A DNA stretch of 64,000 nt, taken from assembly GCA_039619475.1 (NCBI GenBank), contig CM077115.1:481690400-481754399 (forward strand), written 5' to 3'. The stretch comes from Icerya purchasi (taxonomy: Eukaryota; Arthropoda; Insecta; Hemiptera; Monophlebidae). The position numbers were made by a program, and so were the translations under genes. Positions 23,971 through 36,391 of the stretch are shown here, piece by piece. The stretch's first letter is position 1. Each line of letters begins with the position of its first letter. Below the pieces are notes generated by a model that did no database searches, was not told the DNA's origin, and was given only the letters and a program-made list of their open reading frames with translations.

Positions 23971-24929
23971 ACCCTTAAGGAAAATGTTTCGTGAAAAATG
24001 TAACAAATCCCCCCCCCCCTAGCGCCCCCTTTCTTTGAATACACTTTTTAATTCGGTCAATAAATCATTTCGAAAAAGAACCATTATATACTTTTCTCGG
24101 CAGATTAGGACGGCATCGACAGACACTTTAAAGGACGCGCGTGTTCCATGCTCGTAGTATTGCTATATGTTCGTATTTACTCTAAAAAGAAATCGATGTT
24201 AATCCGGTAAAATCGTTCGCAATGAATTACAATTTCTTTCGTTTGGGAAGAAACCGACCACGAAAATACCTAAAGAGCGTGTCAAAATTTAAAAGTTCAA
24301 GAAAGTCGAGGAATATACGAATCTCGAAAAAAAAGCAATAATCGCGTATTTATAAAGGCAGTCAGTTTTTAATGAATTTCTTTTTAATTTTTTAAAAAAT
24401 GAACCGAAAAAAGCGCAAAAAAGAAAATATGGAGAATACATTTTATTAAACTCTAAAAAAACGGAAAATCTAATTTATGATGATTGATCGGGCACACCGG
24501 AATTGCGTTGTTTATCTAGTCTGAGGGTTAAAAAAAAGTTCCACCAATCTGCGCACCGAAAGGCGCTCCAGACTTTATAAAAATCGCTGTTCGTTCGACG
24601 TACACAGTGTGCTCCGAAACTGCTGATGTGCATTGCACTCGACATTTTTAATGTTCAATGACTTTTAAAATTTTCACGTTATAACGAAAAATTATGCGCA
24701 CCTCCTATTTTTATATTCTCAAATATTCAAAAATATTTGAGAATATGTTTGATTTTACAAATGTACAATTGGTTAAGTACGTTCAGTTTCGTTTTCGGCT
24801 ACAAATACTCTTAGTAAGTCTATTTACGGCAATAATTAAAAATTTACTCCGACTTTTGCACTTTGCCAGCTTAACTTCTAACAGTTTAACATAAAAATGT
24901 TCTATTTATAAAAATCGCCTTTTAACTTA
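23971..24929. other. Non-coding spacer with small perfect hairpin
   Basis: A perfect 15-bp stem with a 4-base loop is at 24713-24746 (atattctcaaatatt, caaa, aatatttgagaatat). A C10 run is at about 24009-24019. No gene recognised. Confidence 0.35.
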
Positions 24930-26235
24930 CTCACCAAAAACCGTCAAGAATATATAATATGGAATATAAAACTACCTCAAAAATCACCCTATTTGTTTTT
25001 TTTTTTTAATTAATTTATTTATTTATTTACTCCGCTGTACCTTGCAGTTTTTCAGCCAGAGTTTCTAATTGTTACTGTTATTATTTGTTGTTGATGTGTT
25101 TAGCTTTGTTATTCATTACACATGGTTGACAAAGCTGATCAAATTAAAAAAGTTTTTTTTTATGTATTTCGGTTATTGGTTCTTTTATTATTTTCCGTTT
25201 TTCTCTTTCGTTTTTAAACTTATTGCATTCAAAGATCGAATGTTAATCATCCCTTTACAGTCTTTACAGTCTATACAGATGTCTGTTTCAGCAATTTTAA
25301 ATCGTTTCATATAGACACCCCATTATTATTCCCGTATGTCCGGTTAAAAATTCAGTGAAGTTATAATCGGTATAAAAATGTTTTTCATTTGTAGTCTTTC
25401 TTCTAAGTTTGGAACTACTATATTTCCCGTGTTGTTACTTTTCCAGTTTTTGATTTATCACATCTGAGTGTTGCCAGAGTGTCGTATACTACTTGAATCA
25501 ATTTTATTGATCTGTTTTCGTAACGTTTTTTTTATCTAAAATTTTAGTTCTTCTTGATTTGATTTTAAAAAATTCGTAACACCTTTAAAGGTGAAATTTA
25601 AAATACATATAAAATAAAACGCAGAAATCCTTTTATAAAATCAATGAATTGCGGTTAAAATATTATTTAATCCCCCTCCACCCCCCCCTTTAAGTCAAAA
25701 ACAGCAAAAAAAAAAAAGGAAATTCACGTAAACGTTGGTGAAATCAAAACTTATATCAAACATATGCATAAAGGACCGCTTCATAGGAAAAATACAATCA
25801 AACTTTCAACTTTATATTCAGACCCTCTGAGCGTCGAAAGCTCGAAATTTTTGAAAAAAATATTTTTTTCTCCCGGCAAGAAAGATAGCTCTATTTGTCT
25901 GCAATGAAATCGTATTTCGTTTTCTTAATGAAATTTTCCAAGTTGACGAAAAGTTCAAAAATACGCGAAAAATGGCATGTCCCTCTTAGCGCCGCGAGTA
26001 TTATAACTAAAAATTTTGAACAAGGTTAAAAAAATGCGCATCCCCGAATAGTTCTCTAGTTTGGAATATCGGGATTTCCAACTTTAAAATTAAGCCCTCG
26101 GGACGCCGAGAGCTAGAAAATTATCGTTGGAAGATTGCGCTATTTGTCGGTAACGAAACCGTATTTCATTTTCTTAACGATAATTTCAAAAAGTCGCAAA
26201 AAATTACGTGCTTCCTACACTTTTCAGCGGGAATA
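24930..26235 (-). repeat. Repeat family B, reverse copy with doubled core
   Basis: The complement of this stretch aligns with 58035-59095. Two copies of the core unit lie back to back in the same orientation, at about 25780-25985 and 25986-26220. Each contains a TTTTCGxG...GTTAAGAAAATGAAATACGG-type segment, a GAGCTTTCGGCG-type segment and a CGxGGGC box. The TATATTCTTGACGGTTTTT complement near 24940-24965 matches the distal part near 58896-58920. No protein is encoded. The class of element is unknown. Confidence 0.6.
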
Positions 26236-28195
26236 ATCAAATTTTTTTTTTTTTTTTTGAATTCAGTATTATTTAAATGCTGTGATCATGAAGAACTTCA
26301 AATCGCGTTGGGTAAATAAATATGAATTATTTTATATCGGTGTTATTTACTTATTATATGTTAAAAATTATAGTTATCGTTAACTTAACATATCCCCAGC
26401 ATGCTTAAATGAACTTGTTTTTAATTATTCTCGTATTGTGTTTTCGTTTCGGGGTGCATTATTTTACATATTCAGAACGATTAGGTGATAAATTTATAAA
26501 TCGCTTTTAGGAGGGCAAGGATAGTAAGACGAAAGGAAGGATCGATTTGGCAATAAAGTTGACAAAGCGTGGACGAGCTGCAAGCACAAGCTGCGATTCG
26601 TTCGCTCGAAGAAAATAAAAATAACACGATTGAATTTGTTAAAAATGACAGCTGGAGCGCGTGCAGCAAATGCAAAAAGCCGAAAAAAAAAGAGGAGCCG
26701 AAATCGCTAATGAGCGTTAAAGAAGATCACAGATCAAGCGGGATTTTTGGGAGGGGAAAAACGCGCCGGTACTTAAAACGAAAAGATAAGTCGGAATCGA
26801 TTTAAATCGAGTGATTCGAATTTAACGGGGAAAAACGATCGAGATTGCCGACAAGAAGAAGGAAATGTTAAATTCTGAGAGGATTACATTTTAGAATTCG
26901 AAAGGATAAGCGAGGGTAGGAATTTTGAATAATGTTGATCGTTTTTTTATTGGATCGATACTATTTGCGGAGAAAATAATTGATTTATGAAGGGTAAAAA
27001 AAAAAAAAACGGGATTAAGCTCGTCTGTCGTTTTAACCGACTTTGACCTAATCCTCATCTAGGCGCGTAACCTACAATAATACTGTTTCGCGCGATATCG
27101 TGAATGTTTTCCAGAAATGTGCCGACTTCTAGACTAACGTATGTTTCGTATTGCAAAAACCAAAAAAAAAAAAAAAAAAAACGAACCGGAACAAGTTCAA
27201 TCATTGTCTGTCTGCGATCGAAGCGCGGCCGTCGGGTAGACGAAAAATAAAATAAAAATGCGAAGAAAATAAAAAAACATTTTCCGCAACTTTTTCGTCT
27301 ACTATATCTAATTACTCTTTTGAGACACGTCGAAGATAACGCACATATACAAAAGATAACACGCATATATACAGAAGATAAATTTTTTCCGTAATTAAGT
27401 CGCTACCAGTGTTTCCGGAATAATAAGGTTTTTAAAATTTCACCGAACGTTGCGATACACGTAGCAAATTAATAATACTTTTAATTTGCTAACCATCAGT
27501 CGATCAACACAAATGTTTTATTAAAATAATTACAAAGTACTGACTGGCATTAATATTAGCCAAAAGAGGTCTTACCTCGGAAGAGTAAATTTATGAGCAT
27601 TTGTATAAACGTAACAAATGAAACGCGCCGGACAAAATACCAGAAAAACAAAAACCCGCGACAATAAATGGGTTCTAGAGATTATGTCTCTTATATTTCA
27701 TTCGAAGGGAAGTGTCCTCGTGTTTTTTCTACCAACAGCAACGAATTCCTCCGACTCTAAAGCTTCCTCACAGACTGCATCACCCCTTTCTCGTGCACTT
27801 CATCCGATTGTGTTCACCTATTCGCTCCTGAATTTGGACCCGCAGTTATTATCGCAAGCTACAACTACATGGTTTACTTTATTGCAATAGCTACATTACA
27901 CTGCTCATTACATCCTTTTTCCGATCAAACCGCGTACAAATCATGGTTCGGCACCCTCATATTTGCTAATCATCAAATTCATCCTCTCTCGATTTAGGCC
28001 CGAGTTTAAATCGTTCCGTTATTTCCCTTTTAGTTCGTCTCGCTTTCGATTTTCCATTGTTTACTCTTCTTATTGCATTCTTAATCACACGGAAACCACG
28101 TTTGTGTCGTCGTACGAATGTTATTTTTTTCTTCGCAGGACACTCCTTTTAAGATAGCTTATTATGTTTTCCTTCATTCTCGTTTTAGCTGGAGT
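26236..28195. other. Non-coding DNA
   Basis: T tract at 26240-26260 and A tracts at 26999-27010 and 27163-27181. The open frame at 26569-26805 is Lys/Glu-rich with a CSKCKKPKKKEE stretch but no recognisable domain, so it is not called. Confidence 0.25.
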
Positions 28196-28600
28196 ATTTA
28201 ATTTTTCTATTTTGAGTACGCCAACGAAGAGCAACAGTCAACCAAGGCATACTAAAGAATAGCTCAAAAAGAACATATCAGATTTTAATCTGCTTCGAAA
28301 TGGAATGAATGAAAGAAGCTGGAACAGGGAGCGATAGAACATAGGAATATGGAGTATGAAGGCCAAAATCCAAAAGCTGAGAATAGAAGAGAGAACGCTT
28401 CAAAAGGAAAGTAGGGAACGCTCGAAGAAAACATGATTGACATCACACAGAAAAGCGGATTCGTCGGGGTGAAGATGATACCGCGGGGAAAGAAAGGAGG
28501 GAAAAAACGAAAAAGTGACAAAAAAGGCTACGACCGAAACGAAGACGACATGTAGCGATGATCAGGAAACGACAAAGAAAAGGAAACTCGTCAAACCAAC
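28196..28600 (-). mobile_element. LINE family A, C-terminal fragment
   Basis: Minus-strand frames give CRLRFGRSLFCHFFVFSLLS, then after a frameshift near 28450 a CVMSIMFSSSVPYFPFEAF segment that stands for CDVNHVxFExSxLxFE. The left end (28196-28230) loosely matches the family 3' UTR. 5'-truncated and degenerate. Confidence 0.55.
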
Positions 28601-29599
28601 AGGTGATAGATAGAAGGTGAAAGCTGAACATTATAAGTTGCCGTTTGTTTATATTAAAATCAAATTTGTTATATATATACGTAAATTTCCGGAAATTAAC
28701 TATTGTGGTCTGGCTCGCGCCACCCCTGCTCAGATTAACAAACAATAAAATTACTCGCGACATTTCATAGTACCGCAATGTTTCCGCGCTGTCTGAGTGT
28801 TTAATACGGTAGGCAATCTAGAAGAAAATTTAGCGTGCAAGAAATATCCGGTATATTTGTAAATATATGGCGATGCATTTAGGATAATTCTGTTCTGAAG
28901 GTATTGCAGTTCGTCGCGGAACAAAACGCATTACGACAGGATAATTCTGGACGCGACGAGTTTAATTTTAAGGTATCGAGCGTTTTTTGGAAAATAACTG
29001 GGACTTATCATCTATGGTACAACATATTTTTTTCGTTCTCTGTTGAACTAAATAACGTCGTTATAATATCTAAGCATTCGAGTTTAATTCTCCGTGTCAC
29101 TTATTAATGTGGCAAAATCGACCTCTAACCGTTTTCAGATATTATTCCAAAGGGCGAAGCATAAGTGCAGCGTTTGATCAATAATTTAGTAAAACAAATT
29201 TAGGAGCCAACCAGTATGCAGCAATAGCAGCGAAAGCTGTTTTTAAAGAGAATTTAGTTTCACACATACGCGCATTGCAGCATTATTCACGAACACTTAC
29301 GCAACAACAAGAATACACGCAGGTAAGGGGTGGAATCTCTCACCTTTAGAGATCAGCGAACGAATTAGTTCTGAAGCTAGTTTGAATTTTAACGAATCGA
29401 TGTCTGAATTTAATTAAAATTATTCGACCGCGCAAGTCCGGACACTATCGCTGACGATCCACGAGAGAAATAAAAAAAAAAAAGGAACAAATTGTGGACA
29501 AATCTGCGAATTAAGGATGTTTCGCTTGGTTTTCGCGTTTAAGAGGGGAAATACATGTATATATAGTATAATGAAACAGGAATAGGAGAATTTCAACGG
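28601..29599. other. Non-coding DNA
   Basis: No gene or repeat recognised. A short open frame at 28904-29107 has no motif. Confidence 0.2.
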
Positions 29600-30560
29600 T
29601 TAATCGGTCGCGTTATCAGGCGCGCCCGGAGTCGCGGTGATTTTTAAAATGTGCTGCTGCGCCAGGCAACGTTGATCCTCTTAAAAGAAAACGCACCGAA
29701 CGGAGTTTAGCGGTCTTCATGTAATTCAATTGTACGGTGGCATGGCGGCACTGGGAAAGCTTAGAATTCGCTCGCTGATCAAAAGAAGGAGAAACTTCTA
29801 AACAAAAAGCGACCGCGTATGTGTGTCGTCGTACGTTCCATTTGAGGAAAGTTACCTCTTTGCCGCGGACGAGGGAACGTGAGCAAAGTATACTTTGCGA
29901 GAATTTCGAAAGCAGTTCTTTGTTTTGTTCTGCACTTTTCGACCGCGGCCCCGGCTAAGTAGTTGCGCGCAAAGGCCGAACGAGAATGAACTGAAAGACG
30001 ACCCCCCGGTCGTCTACTACTAATAATAACAAACGCCGAATGGGCTTCGAAAATGAGACATCAAACGTCGCCCCGCACAGCGACGACCGATGCGATATCA
30101 TATCATGTCGACTGCCGATTATTCAATTGTCGCGAAACGGAGCTTTCGCGCCGACAGCCTGATAATTCCGGTGCGACTGTCGGTCCGGTGCGCGGTTCTT
30201 TGTAACGTGCCATGCCTATTTTCCCACTACTCTCGGACGCCGGACAACAAACGATCGCCACAGAGAAATCACGTTAAGACGTAATGCGAACGCTTTGCTC
30301 CGAGTGCGCACCTATCTCTCGGCTTGCATTCGCTTCATCTGTATTATCAGAACGAACGCTATTAGAAATTCGACTGCTAGCCGTTTCCGTCTCGCTTCTT
30401 TCAAAACCACTCGCCTTCTCGTTCTTTTCGTTTTTCCTCCCTGCTAAACCTTTGTCGCGCCTTTCAGTGCTTGTCGAAAAACGCCGAAAACACCGAAACT
30501 GTCCGCACATGCACGCCTATCCTTTACACCGTTTTTAACAGAAAATCTACCATCCTCCAT
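29600..30560. other. CpG-rich block
   Basis: GC- and CpG-rich compared with both flanks, with overlapping frames on both strands at 30274-30538 that look like composition effects. It includes the self-complementary gacgaccccccggtcgtc at 29998-30015. A promoter or first exon is possible but not demonstrated. Confidence 0.3.
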
Positions 30561-33551
30561 GCGTTCGTAATACCTCTTCTGTCATCGGTACATCTTTCCG
30601 ACCGCTAGTACCACCGGGTTCTTTTTACGAACCTCCTAGTCTGTTCTATGTGTTTTTCTTGCCGCCACTGTATTATTTAATTACGAGCGTGGGGTGCTTG
30701 CAATTTCTGCAGTATTCTGCGCCAAAAACAACAACGCGCCTTACCCTTTCTTCGCTAAGCAGTTTCCCGCCCTAACGAATTAATTATTAACGGTCAATTC
30801 TGTCATTCTGCCATCACTCTGTCGTAGAACTCCGAGCTTTGACAAGTCTTTCACCTTTATTCATCAAAGCCGCCGATGTAAACAAGTGAGCTACTGCTTT
30901 TTTCACTGTTTCCTAGCAAATGTGCGTCCTATCATGCTCGATCATCGAATGTCAGTTTAGCAGAGAACGGAAGCTAAAAATTAACATTCTGCGATTACTC
31001 TACAATGAGAGATATTTTAAAAAATGATTAGCAAGTGTCTAGATCATTCGTTTTTGCGAAACTGGTATATTTAGTTGTTTGTGTTTTTTTTTCCTTTTCC
31101 AAAAATAATTTTTCGCAGTTGATTCCTAATCAAAAATTTCGCAAAAGTTTTTCACATTTTGGGAGCAATAGGTCTTTAGGGCTCTCTTTATATTAGTGAA
31201 TTTTATGTGAAACAATTTGAAATTATTTCTCATATTTATACGAATAATGACAGAGAATATTGGTGGAAACGATATTTAGCTTACCACATACAGGGGAAAA
31301 CGCACAAAAATCGTTGTGATCGTATCATGTATTCACTGAAAATCGTATGCGAACGACTCTTGTAAATTAGAGCAGTCGTGTATGTATAAATTAATGTTAA
31401 AATGGTTCCAATCTTCTGCAGGTGGATTACAAATTGGGATGAAAAAAAAAAAAAATAAAAATAAATAAGAGGTAGAAATATAATGACCCACAGACATCTC
31501 AGTACATGAAACCAGGGCGGCGACAGCGAATGATGAATTGATCCGGTGTTGTGATAGTAAATTTTCCAGCAGAAAATTAGAGTTCGGAAAGGATTTCTAC
31601 ATCAAAATTACCTTCACTCCTTTTCAGTTTGAAGCAAGTTAACCTGACATAACTAATAATTTAATCTTTAATATTTTTTTGTTCCTCGTCTAAAATGTTA
31701 TGTACTAATAATTCCACTCGCAAATATATTCGCAGTATAACCCCGCGGACCTGCCACCTAAAATTTAAATTTTCCTTACAAATACAAAGTAATGGCACAC
31801 ATAAATGTAAGGAATGAATTTGAGCGCGTAATCAAATTTCATTTGTTTTTTCTCCCGTACGAAAAACAACAAAATAAGGCCAACTGACCTAGAGAATTTC
31901 TGTTAGAAAATTCCAACGATAAATCTAAAAATAATATCCGAAAAAAAAAAAAAAAAGAATATTATTACTATTCGAAAAACAATTAACGGTAGACACCATG
32001 TTTATCATCATCAAACAAATTTAAGATTAATTTTGTAAACATGGTGCCTACCGGCAATTGTTTTCCTAATTATATGCATCATCATGGTGTAGTGCCATGC
32101 TTAATTCCTGAGCGTCGGCGACTACCTATTCATACATTTCAGCTGTACATCGGCATAAGTATTCTAAACAATTGTTATATACTAAACGCGAGTGTACACA
32201 TTCAAGACTACATTCGGAAAGTTTTAAATGTTTAATTATTATTGTTCTTTCGCTCATATTCGTACGCTGTGCCCAGCAAAATTCATGCATCGTCATTTTA
32301 CTAACGACTAGGGGGAATCAATATTTTTATGAAGGTGAAGAAAATAAAACTACTCGAAATTTATTATTGGCCCCGTCAAAAATTTTATTACCGATAATTT
32401 AAAGATTTTTCTTTTGAACATAAGGTAATAGTGAAAGGTGATTTTGATGTAAAAATGTAATTTTTAGAATACGAATTGAAATTGACTTTTAATGGAAACA
32501 GATGCGTCACACATTCGAGACAGCTCTTACTGACCTGGCGATCTTTTAAATATTCCAAAATTTACCAGACTTTTTTCTCTTCAAAAATTCATCAGCAAAC
32601 TTTACTGATACACATTCTGCTTTATTATGCGGCACTATAGGCTAGGTGATAATTACTCCCAATGAAATAGTTATTATACTATGCGATCGGAATATATTTT
32701 GAGAAATATTCGAAGTGAATTTATAAGTTCCACCTAAAACTGCGAAACGCATAAAACTGGCAGTGCAACAAGTCAACCTGGTCTATTTAAGCAAATGACA
32801 AACGAATGCAAACCATTAATTATTCATTAAGTTGTGCAGAAAGCTTAAAGGAAAAAAATTCAAAGAAAACGCGCTCGTAGAAAGTTCCTCCTTTCTCTGC
32901 ATAGCCTTGAACGAGGCTGTAAAAGGGTTTCAGTTTATATCAAAAAATAATTTTGAACTAATTTCGACAGGCTTTAATTTATGGGGAGCGGAGGCACGAG
33001 CAAAGCCTTCGGACAATACATATTGCTAATAATAGTCTTTCGAACTACTTTTCCAGCCGTAACATAGCATATCGATATGTGAAGTCGTATCCAGATTCTT
33101 CACAGGGTCGTTGAGCAAGCAATTTTCTCGACACTTCAGCTTTAAAAACTCTTCTACATTTGCGCTAAACAAGTCCGGCATTTACAGAAAATTGTTTCGC
33201 ACTCGAAGCTAACCAGTTTTATTTCTCGATTTCGGCGATAATTTTTTTTTATAAAATGTTCCCACAAATATCATCTGTTAAAATGTTCTGAATTCTTGAA
33301 GACGGAGCATTCTGCGTAAAATTGTTTAAATAGTTTCTTAATGGCAGCGTCGAAAATAAAATGGATCAAATCTGTATCCACGCGGGTTCTGCGTCGATTT
33401 TCTAAGAAAGAACATGTGTATGTCATGTATATACACAATAGTTGATTTCGATTCTCTCCCATTGTAGATGATAATTTTTCCCCCCTCAATGAAATTTAAT
33501 GCACCCCCCGTTGAAACACTTTTATACCAAAAAACATTAGAGAAAATGAAT
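30561..33551. other. Non-coding DNA
   Basis: No gene recognised apart from the small hairpin listed separately at 31976-32064. A/T homopolymers at about 31442-31455 and 31941-31956. Confidence 0.25.
31976..32064. other. 89-nt imperfect hairpin
   Basis: 31976-32004 and 32036-32064 form a 29-bp stem with three mismatches or wobbles (left arm includes acggtagacaccatgttta, right arm taaacatggtgcctaccgg) around a 31-base loop. Size and shape would suit a microRNA precursor or a short remnant of an inverted-repeat element. Expression cannot be judged. Confidence 0.55.
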
Positions 33552-34330
33552 TTTTTTTTTTTTTTTTTTCTTTGGGCGCGTCAACACAGAACATTTACCC
33601 AACACAAAGGACTAACAAATCAATTAAACGTAGGGATTTGAAAGTTAAATCAGGAAGCGATTAGAAACAGAAGAAATGAAGGTAGTCAATATAGGGAACA
33701 ACAGAAGGAGAAGGAAGAGTGTAGTAGGCACAGTAAGGGGTCGGGAGGCCAAGGCCAAGCAAATTAGAATAAAGGACTGCGCGTTCCGAGGAGATAGAAG
33801 AGCATTCGAATGGAAGGTGATTTACATCACAGGGCAAATTTAAGATAGGAGGATGGAAGGGACACAAGGGAGATTGAACAATATTAAAACGAAAGAGGGA
33901 GGCAGGAAGCAGAATGTGATTAAAGCGGAGGCGAATTATGGAAGAAATAACAGAACGGCTGATGCAGGGAAAATTATTAAACCAAGAAGAAGTGGATGGA
34001 GAGGGTTGTATAGCGAGGAAAAATTAGTTAGGATTGGAGAAAAGAGACGGATAAAGATCAGTCCAAAAGTCATGATGAAAACAATAAGAGAGTGGACAGA
34101 GACATTGGGAGGGGAATCTGTCTATGAAACGGCCATTTACTGCAGCTAGACATGCCAATGAATCGGCAAGATCGTTACCAACGATGCCGCGCAGTAGCCC
34201 GGAATCTAGAACAGGTCAATTAGGATGGAACGAGATGTTAATAAATTATAAATTAAGGAACAAATATAAAGAATAATAGGATCTGACGATGGTTTAGAAA
34301 ATGAATTTGAAAGAACGAATTAGTTTTTTA
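33552..34330 (-). mobile_element. LINE family A, RNase H end plus tail
   Basis: The 3' end is a T tract (33552-33570) followed by GGGCGCGTCAACACAGAACA-type tail sequence in reverse. The minus strand then gives PCDVNHLPFECSSISSERAV and GLPTPYCAYYTLPSPS (33661-33867). Further up, 34120-34200 holds LLRGIVGNDLADSLACLA, which corresponds to the GIxGNExADxLA motif of RNase H. 5'-truncated near 34330. Confidence 0.75.
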
Positions 34331-35050
34331 CGTTTCATACTTGCCAGGAGAACATAATCCCCCTTCTTCCTCTTTATGTTTTTTAGGTACCGGTCCGTGG
34401 ATACGTATATCGGTAAAAAATACTTGAGGCGGGTATATAAATTTTTGTAAGAAAGTCATCAGCATCCTAAAAACACCGCTTCGGTTAAAAATTTTCTTTA
34501 CACATTATTTATTATAACCTCTGAGGAGACCCCCCTCGCATTTTTCTTCGACCCCAGTCTTCACTTGCTTCGTTCGTGACTGAAAAATATCAGTTTCGCT
34601 AATTAGAATTCAAAATACAATTAATTTATTATTTTTAATAAACGAATTTAATGTCACCCTATTCGTTTCAGTCAGTATTTCTTCAAAGACAACGTAATTG
34701 CTAAAATCGAAATCATTTTTTCCAACTCGCTGGTTTTCTTATTTATCGCTCGCCCATTTTTTCATTTATCTTCTGTTTTTTACGCGACCCCCCGCCCCCC
34801 GCCCCCCATTAAATAGAAAGAAAAGCATTCATTACACGATAAAATATTTTTATAATTTTCAGAAACTTTTTTCCTGATTTATTTCGAATAGAAATGTAAT
34901 TGTTAAAAAACCGTTGTGGCTGTAATTAAAAGTTTTCAAAATGTGTTTAATTTTTGAACATTTTCAAATTTTTTTCTGTTGGTAATGTTCAGTTTTAAAT
35001 TTAACGATACTCATACAAAATTATTTCGTGCCATAATTGTGTTGCTATAA
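34331..35050. other. Sequence upstream of the Jockey-type LINE
   Basis: Non-coding, AT-rich, with a C-rich run at 34787-34807. It could hold the 5' UTR of the following LINE or be flanking host DNA; no boundary or target duplication could be fixed. Confidence 0.25.
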
Positions 35051-36391
35051 CAAAACAAAATTTTCTTTCAGCCGAAACGGCAAATCAGTGACAATGATAT
35101 TAACACTGTTAATGGAAAAAAGGAAAACAAAAGGAAAAAAATAGAAACACGAGAAACTTCTACTCTGACACGGTACGAAGAATTAATTGCCAGCAAGGAT
35201 AACCAAATAGCTCAACTGCAAAAGCAGGTAAATGAGCTTATCGAAAGGTTAAACTGCATTGATCAGTCACATTGTGTGGAATTGCAAACTCCGACACGTG
35301 ACGGTACTCCCTCTAAATCAGTAGATATTTCAACTATGCCTGACATAACAAATGAGAATCAGCTGGTAAATAAATTTACTCCACTTCCGCCACCTGTATT
35401 TGTGAGTAACGTTAAAAACTTCAACTTACTTAAAAATAAAGTAATCACACAAACAAAAAAAGAACCTACCTTTAAGGGACTTCCTAGTGGAGATATTAAA
35501 ATATCTGTCCGTGATAGTGACGATTACCGCTCGGTTACAGCCTTTTTAAAAGATCTGAATAGTAATTCAGCAAGTACGTCAAATGAGTTACTACGTGGAA
35601 TTACATATCACACGTTTCAACCGAAATCTGAACGTCCTTTTGCGTTTGTGATCCGTGGATTACCGCCATCAATCGACCATGAGGACATAAAGAATGACTT
35701 AAGAAAAACTGGTCATGAAATTATTCGGATAAGCCCTATAGTGAAAGTATATAGGGATACAGAAGGAAGACGGCAAATCAAGAATTTTCCACTGTTCAAA
35801 ATCGAAATCTCCCCAAAAGCGAACAATAAAAACGTATACGAAATAACTAATCTTGCACATTGTAAAGTCTCTATCGAACCCCCTCATAAAAACAATAAAA
35901 TCAAACAGTGTCATCACTGTCAACGAATAGGGCATACCAAAAATTACTGCACTCATCCTCCTCGATGTGTCAAATGTGCCGGTAACCATCTCACCAAAGA
36001 GTGCAAGAAACTTAAAAAAGACCAACCAAAATGTGTCTTATGCGGTATGATAGGACATACAGCTAACTACGCTGGTTGCGAAGTCCATCAAAAGTCGAAA
36101 ACGCAGTCCCAGCCTATAAAAAAAGTGGTAGATCGTGTTAGAGAGGAACGAATCAGACCTGCAGAAAAAGTGCAAGCAGGAAAAACATTTGCGCATGCAA
36201 CCAAATTGAATTTAAAATCACAGGAACAAATACAAATTCCTCCACAACAAAAAGATCCAACCATTAACGACGTTATGGCTATACTTCACAGTATCCAAAC
36301 TAGTATTAACCAGCTAAATATACGTGTTACTCAATTAGAAACTAAACCATTGAGCCAACACACAAAAATCCAAGGAAAAATAGTGAAATGA
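35051..36391 (+). CDS. LINE ORF1, gag-like zinc-knuckle protein (5' end unclear)
   Basis: This nucleic-acid-binding protein packages LINE RNA. The frame is open from 35051 to the TGA at 36389-36391 (446 residues); the first in-frame ATG is at 35336 (351 residues). The region before that ATG still looks coding: Lys/Arg-rich, then a coiled-coil-like YEELIASKDNQIAQLQKQV stretch at 35174-35230. PRE_C2HC domain at about residues 193-280 of the open frame (PFAFVIRGLPPSIDHEDIKN). Three zinc knuckles follow at about residues 287-300 (CHHCQRIGHTKNYC), 306-318 (CVKCAGNHLTKEC) and 328-343 (CVLCGMIGHTANYAGC). The C-terminal part is Gln-rich with a possible short coiled coil. Its stop overlaps the ORF2 start (ATGA), suggesting coupled translation. 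Confidence 0.85.
   Translation, partial: QNKIFFQPKRQISDNDINTVNGKKENKRKKIETRETSTLTRYEELIASKDNQIAQLQKQVNELIERLNCIDQSHCVELQTPTRDGTPSKSVDISTMPDITNENQLVNKFTPLPPPVFVSNVKNFNLLKNKVITQTKKEPTFKGLPSGDIKISVRDSDDYRSVTAFLKDLNSNSASTSNELLRGITYHTFQPKSERPFAFVIRGLPPSIDHEDIKNDLRKTGHEIIRISPIVKVYRDTEGRRQIKNFPLFKIEISPKANNKNVYEITNLAHCKVSIEPPHKNNKIKQCHHCQRIGHTKNYCTHPPRCVKCAGNHLTKECKKLKKDQPKCVLCGMIGHTANYAGCEVHQKSKTQSQPIKKVVDRVREERIRPAEKVQAGKTFAHATKLNLKSQEQIQIPPQQKDPTINDVMAILHSIQTSINQLNIRVTQLETKPLSQHTKIQGKIVK

Noticed and set aside
24713..24746. Transcription terminator
   Set aside because: The perfect stem is AT-only apart from one G/C pair and lies in eukaryotic non-coding DNA; there is no gene ending nearby.
26569..26805. 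Lys/Glu-rich 78-codon frame with CSKCKKPKKKEE
   Set aside because: A single CxxC and low complexity are not enough for a zinc-binding domain, and no neighbouring exon is visible.
27681..28195. Possible further family A fragment on the plus strand
   Set aside because: Some phrases (FRFSIVYSSYCILNHTET) resemble the tail region faintly, but no FEC motif or tail sequence could be found.
32041..32235. 64-codon frame starting at the hairpin
   Set aside because: It begins within the hairpin arm and shows no motif; the hairpin is the more likely structure.
34331..35050. 5' UTR or promoter of the Jockey-type LINE
   Set aside because: No downstream-promoter motif, no repeat match and no target duplication could be identified, so it is left as undetermined flank.
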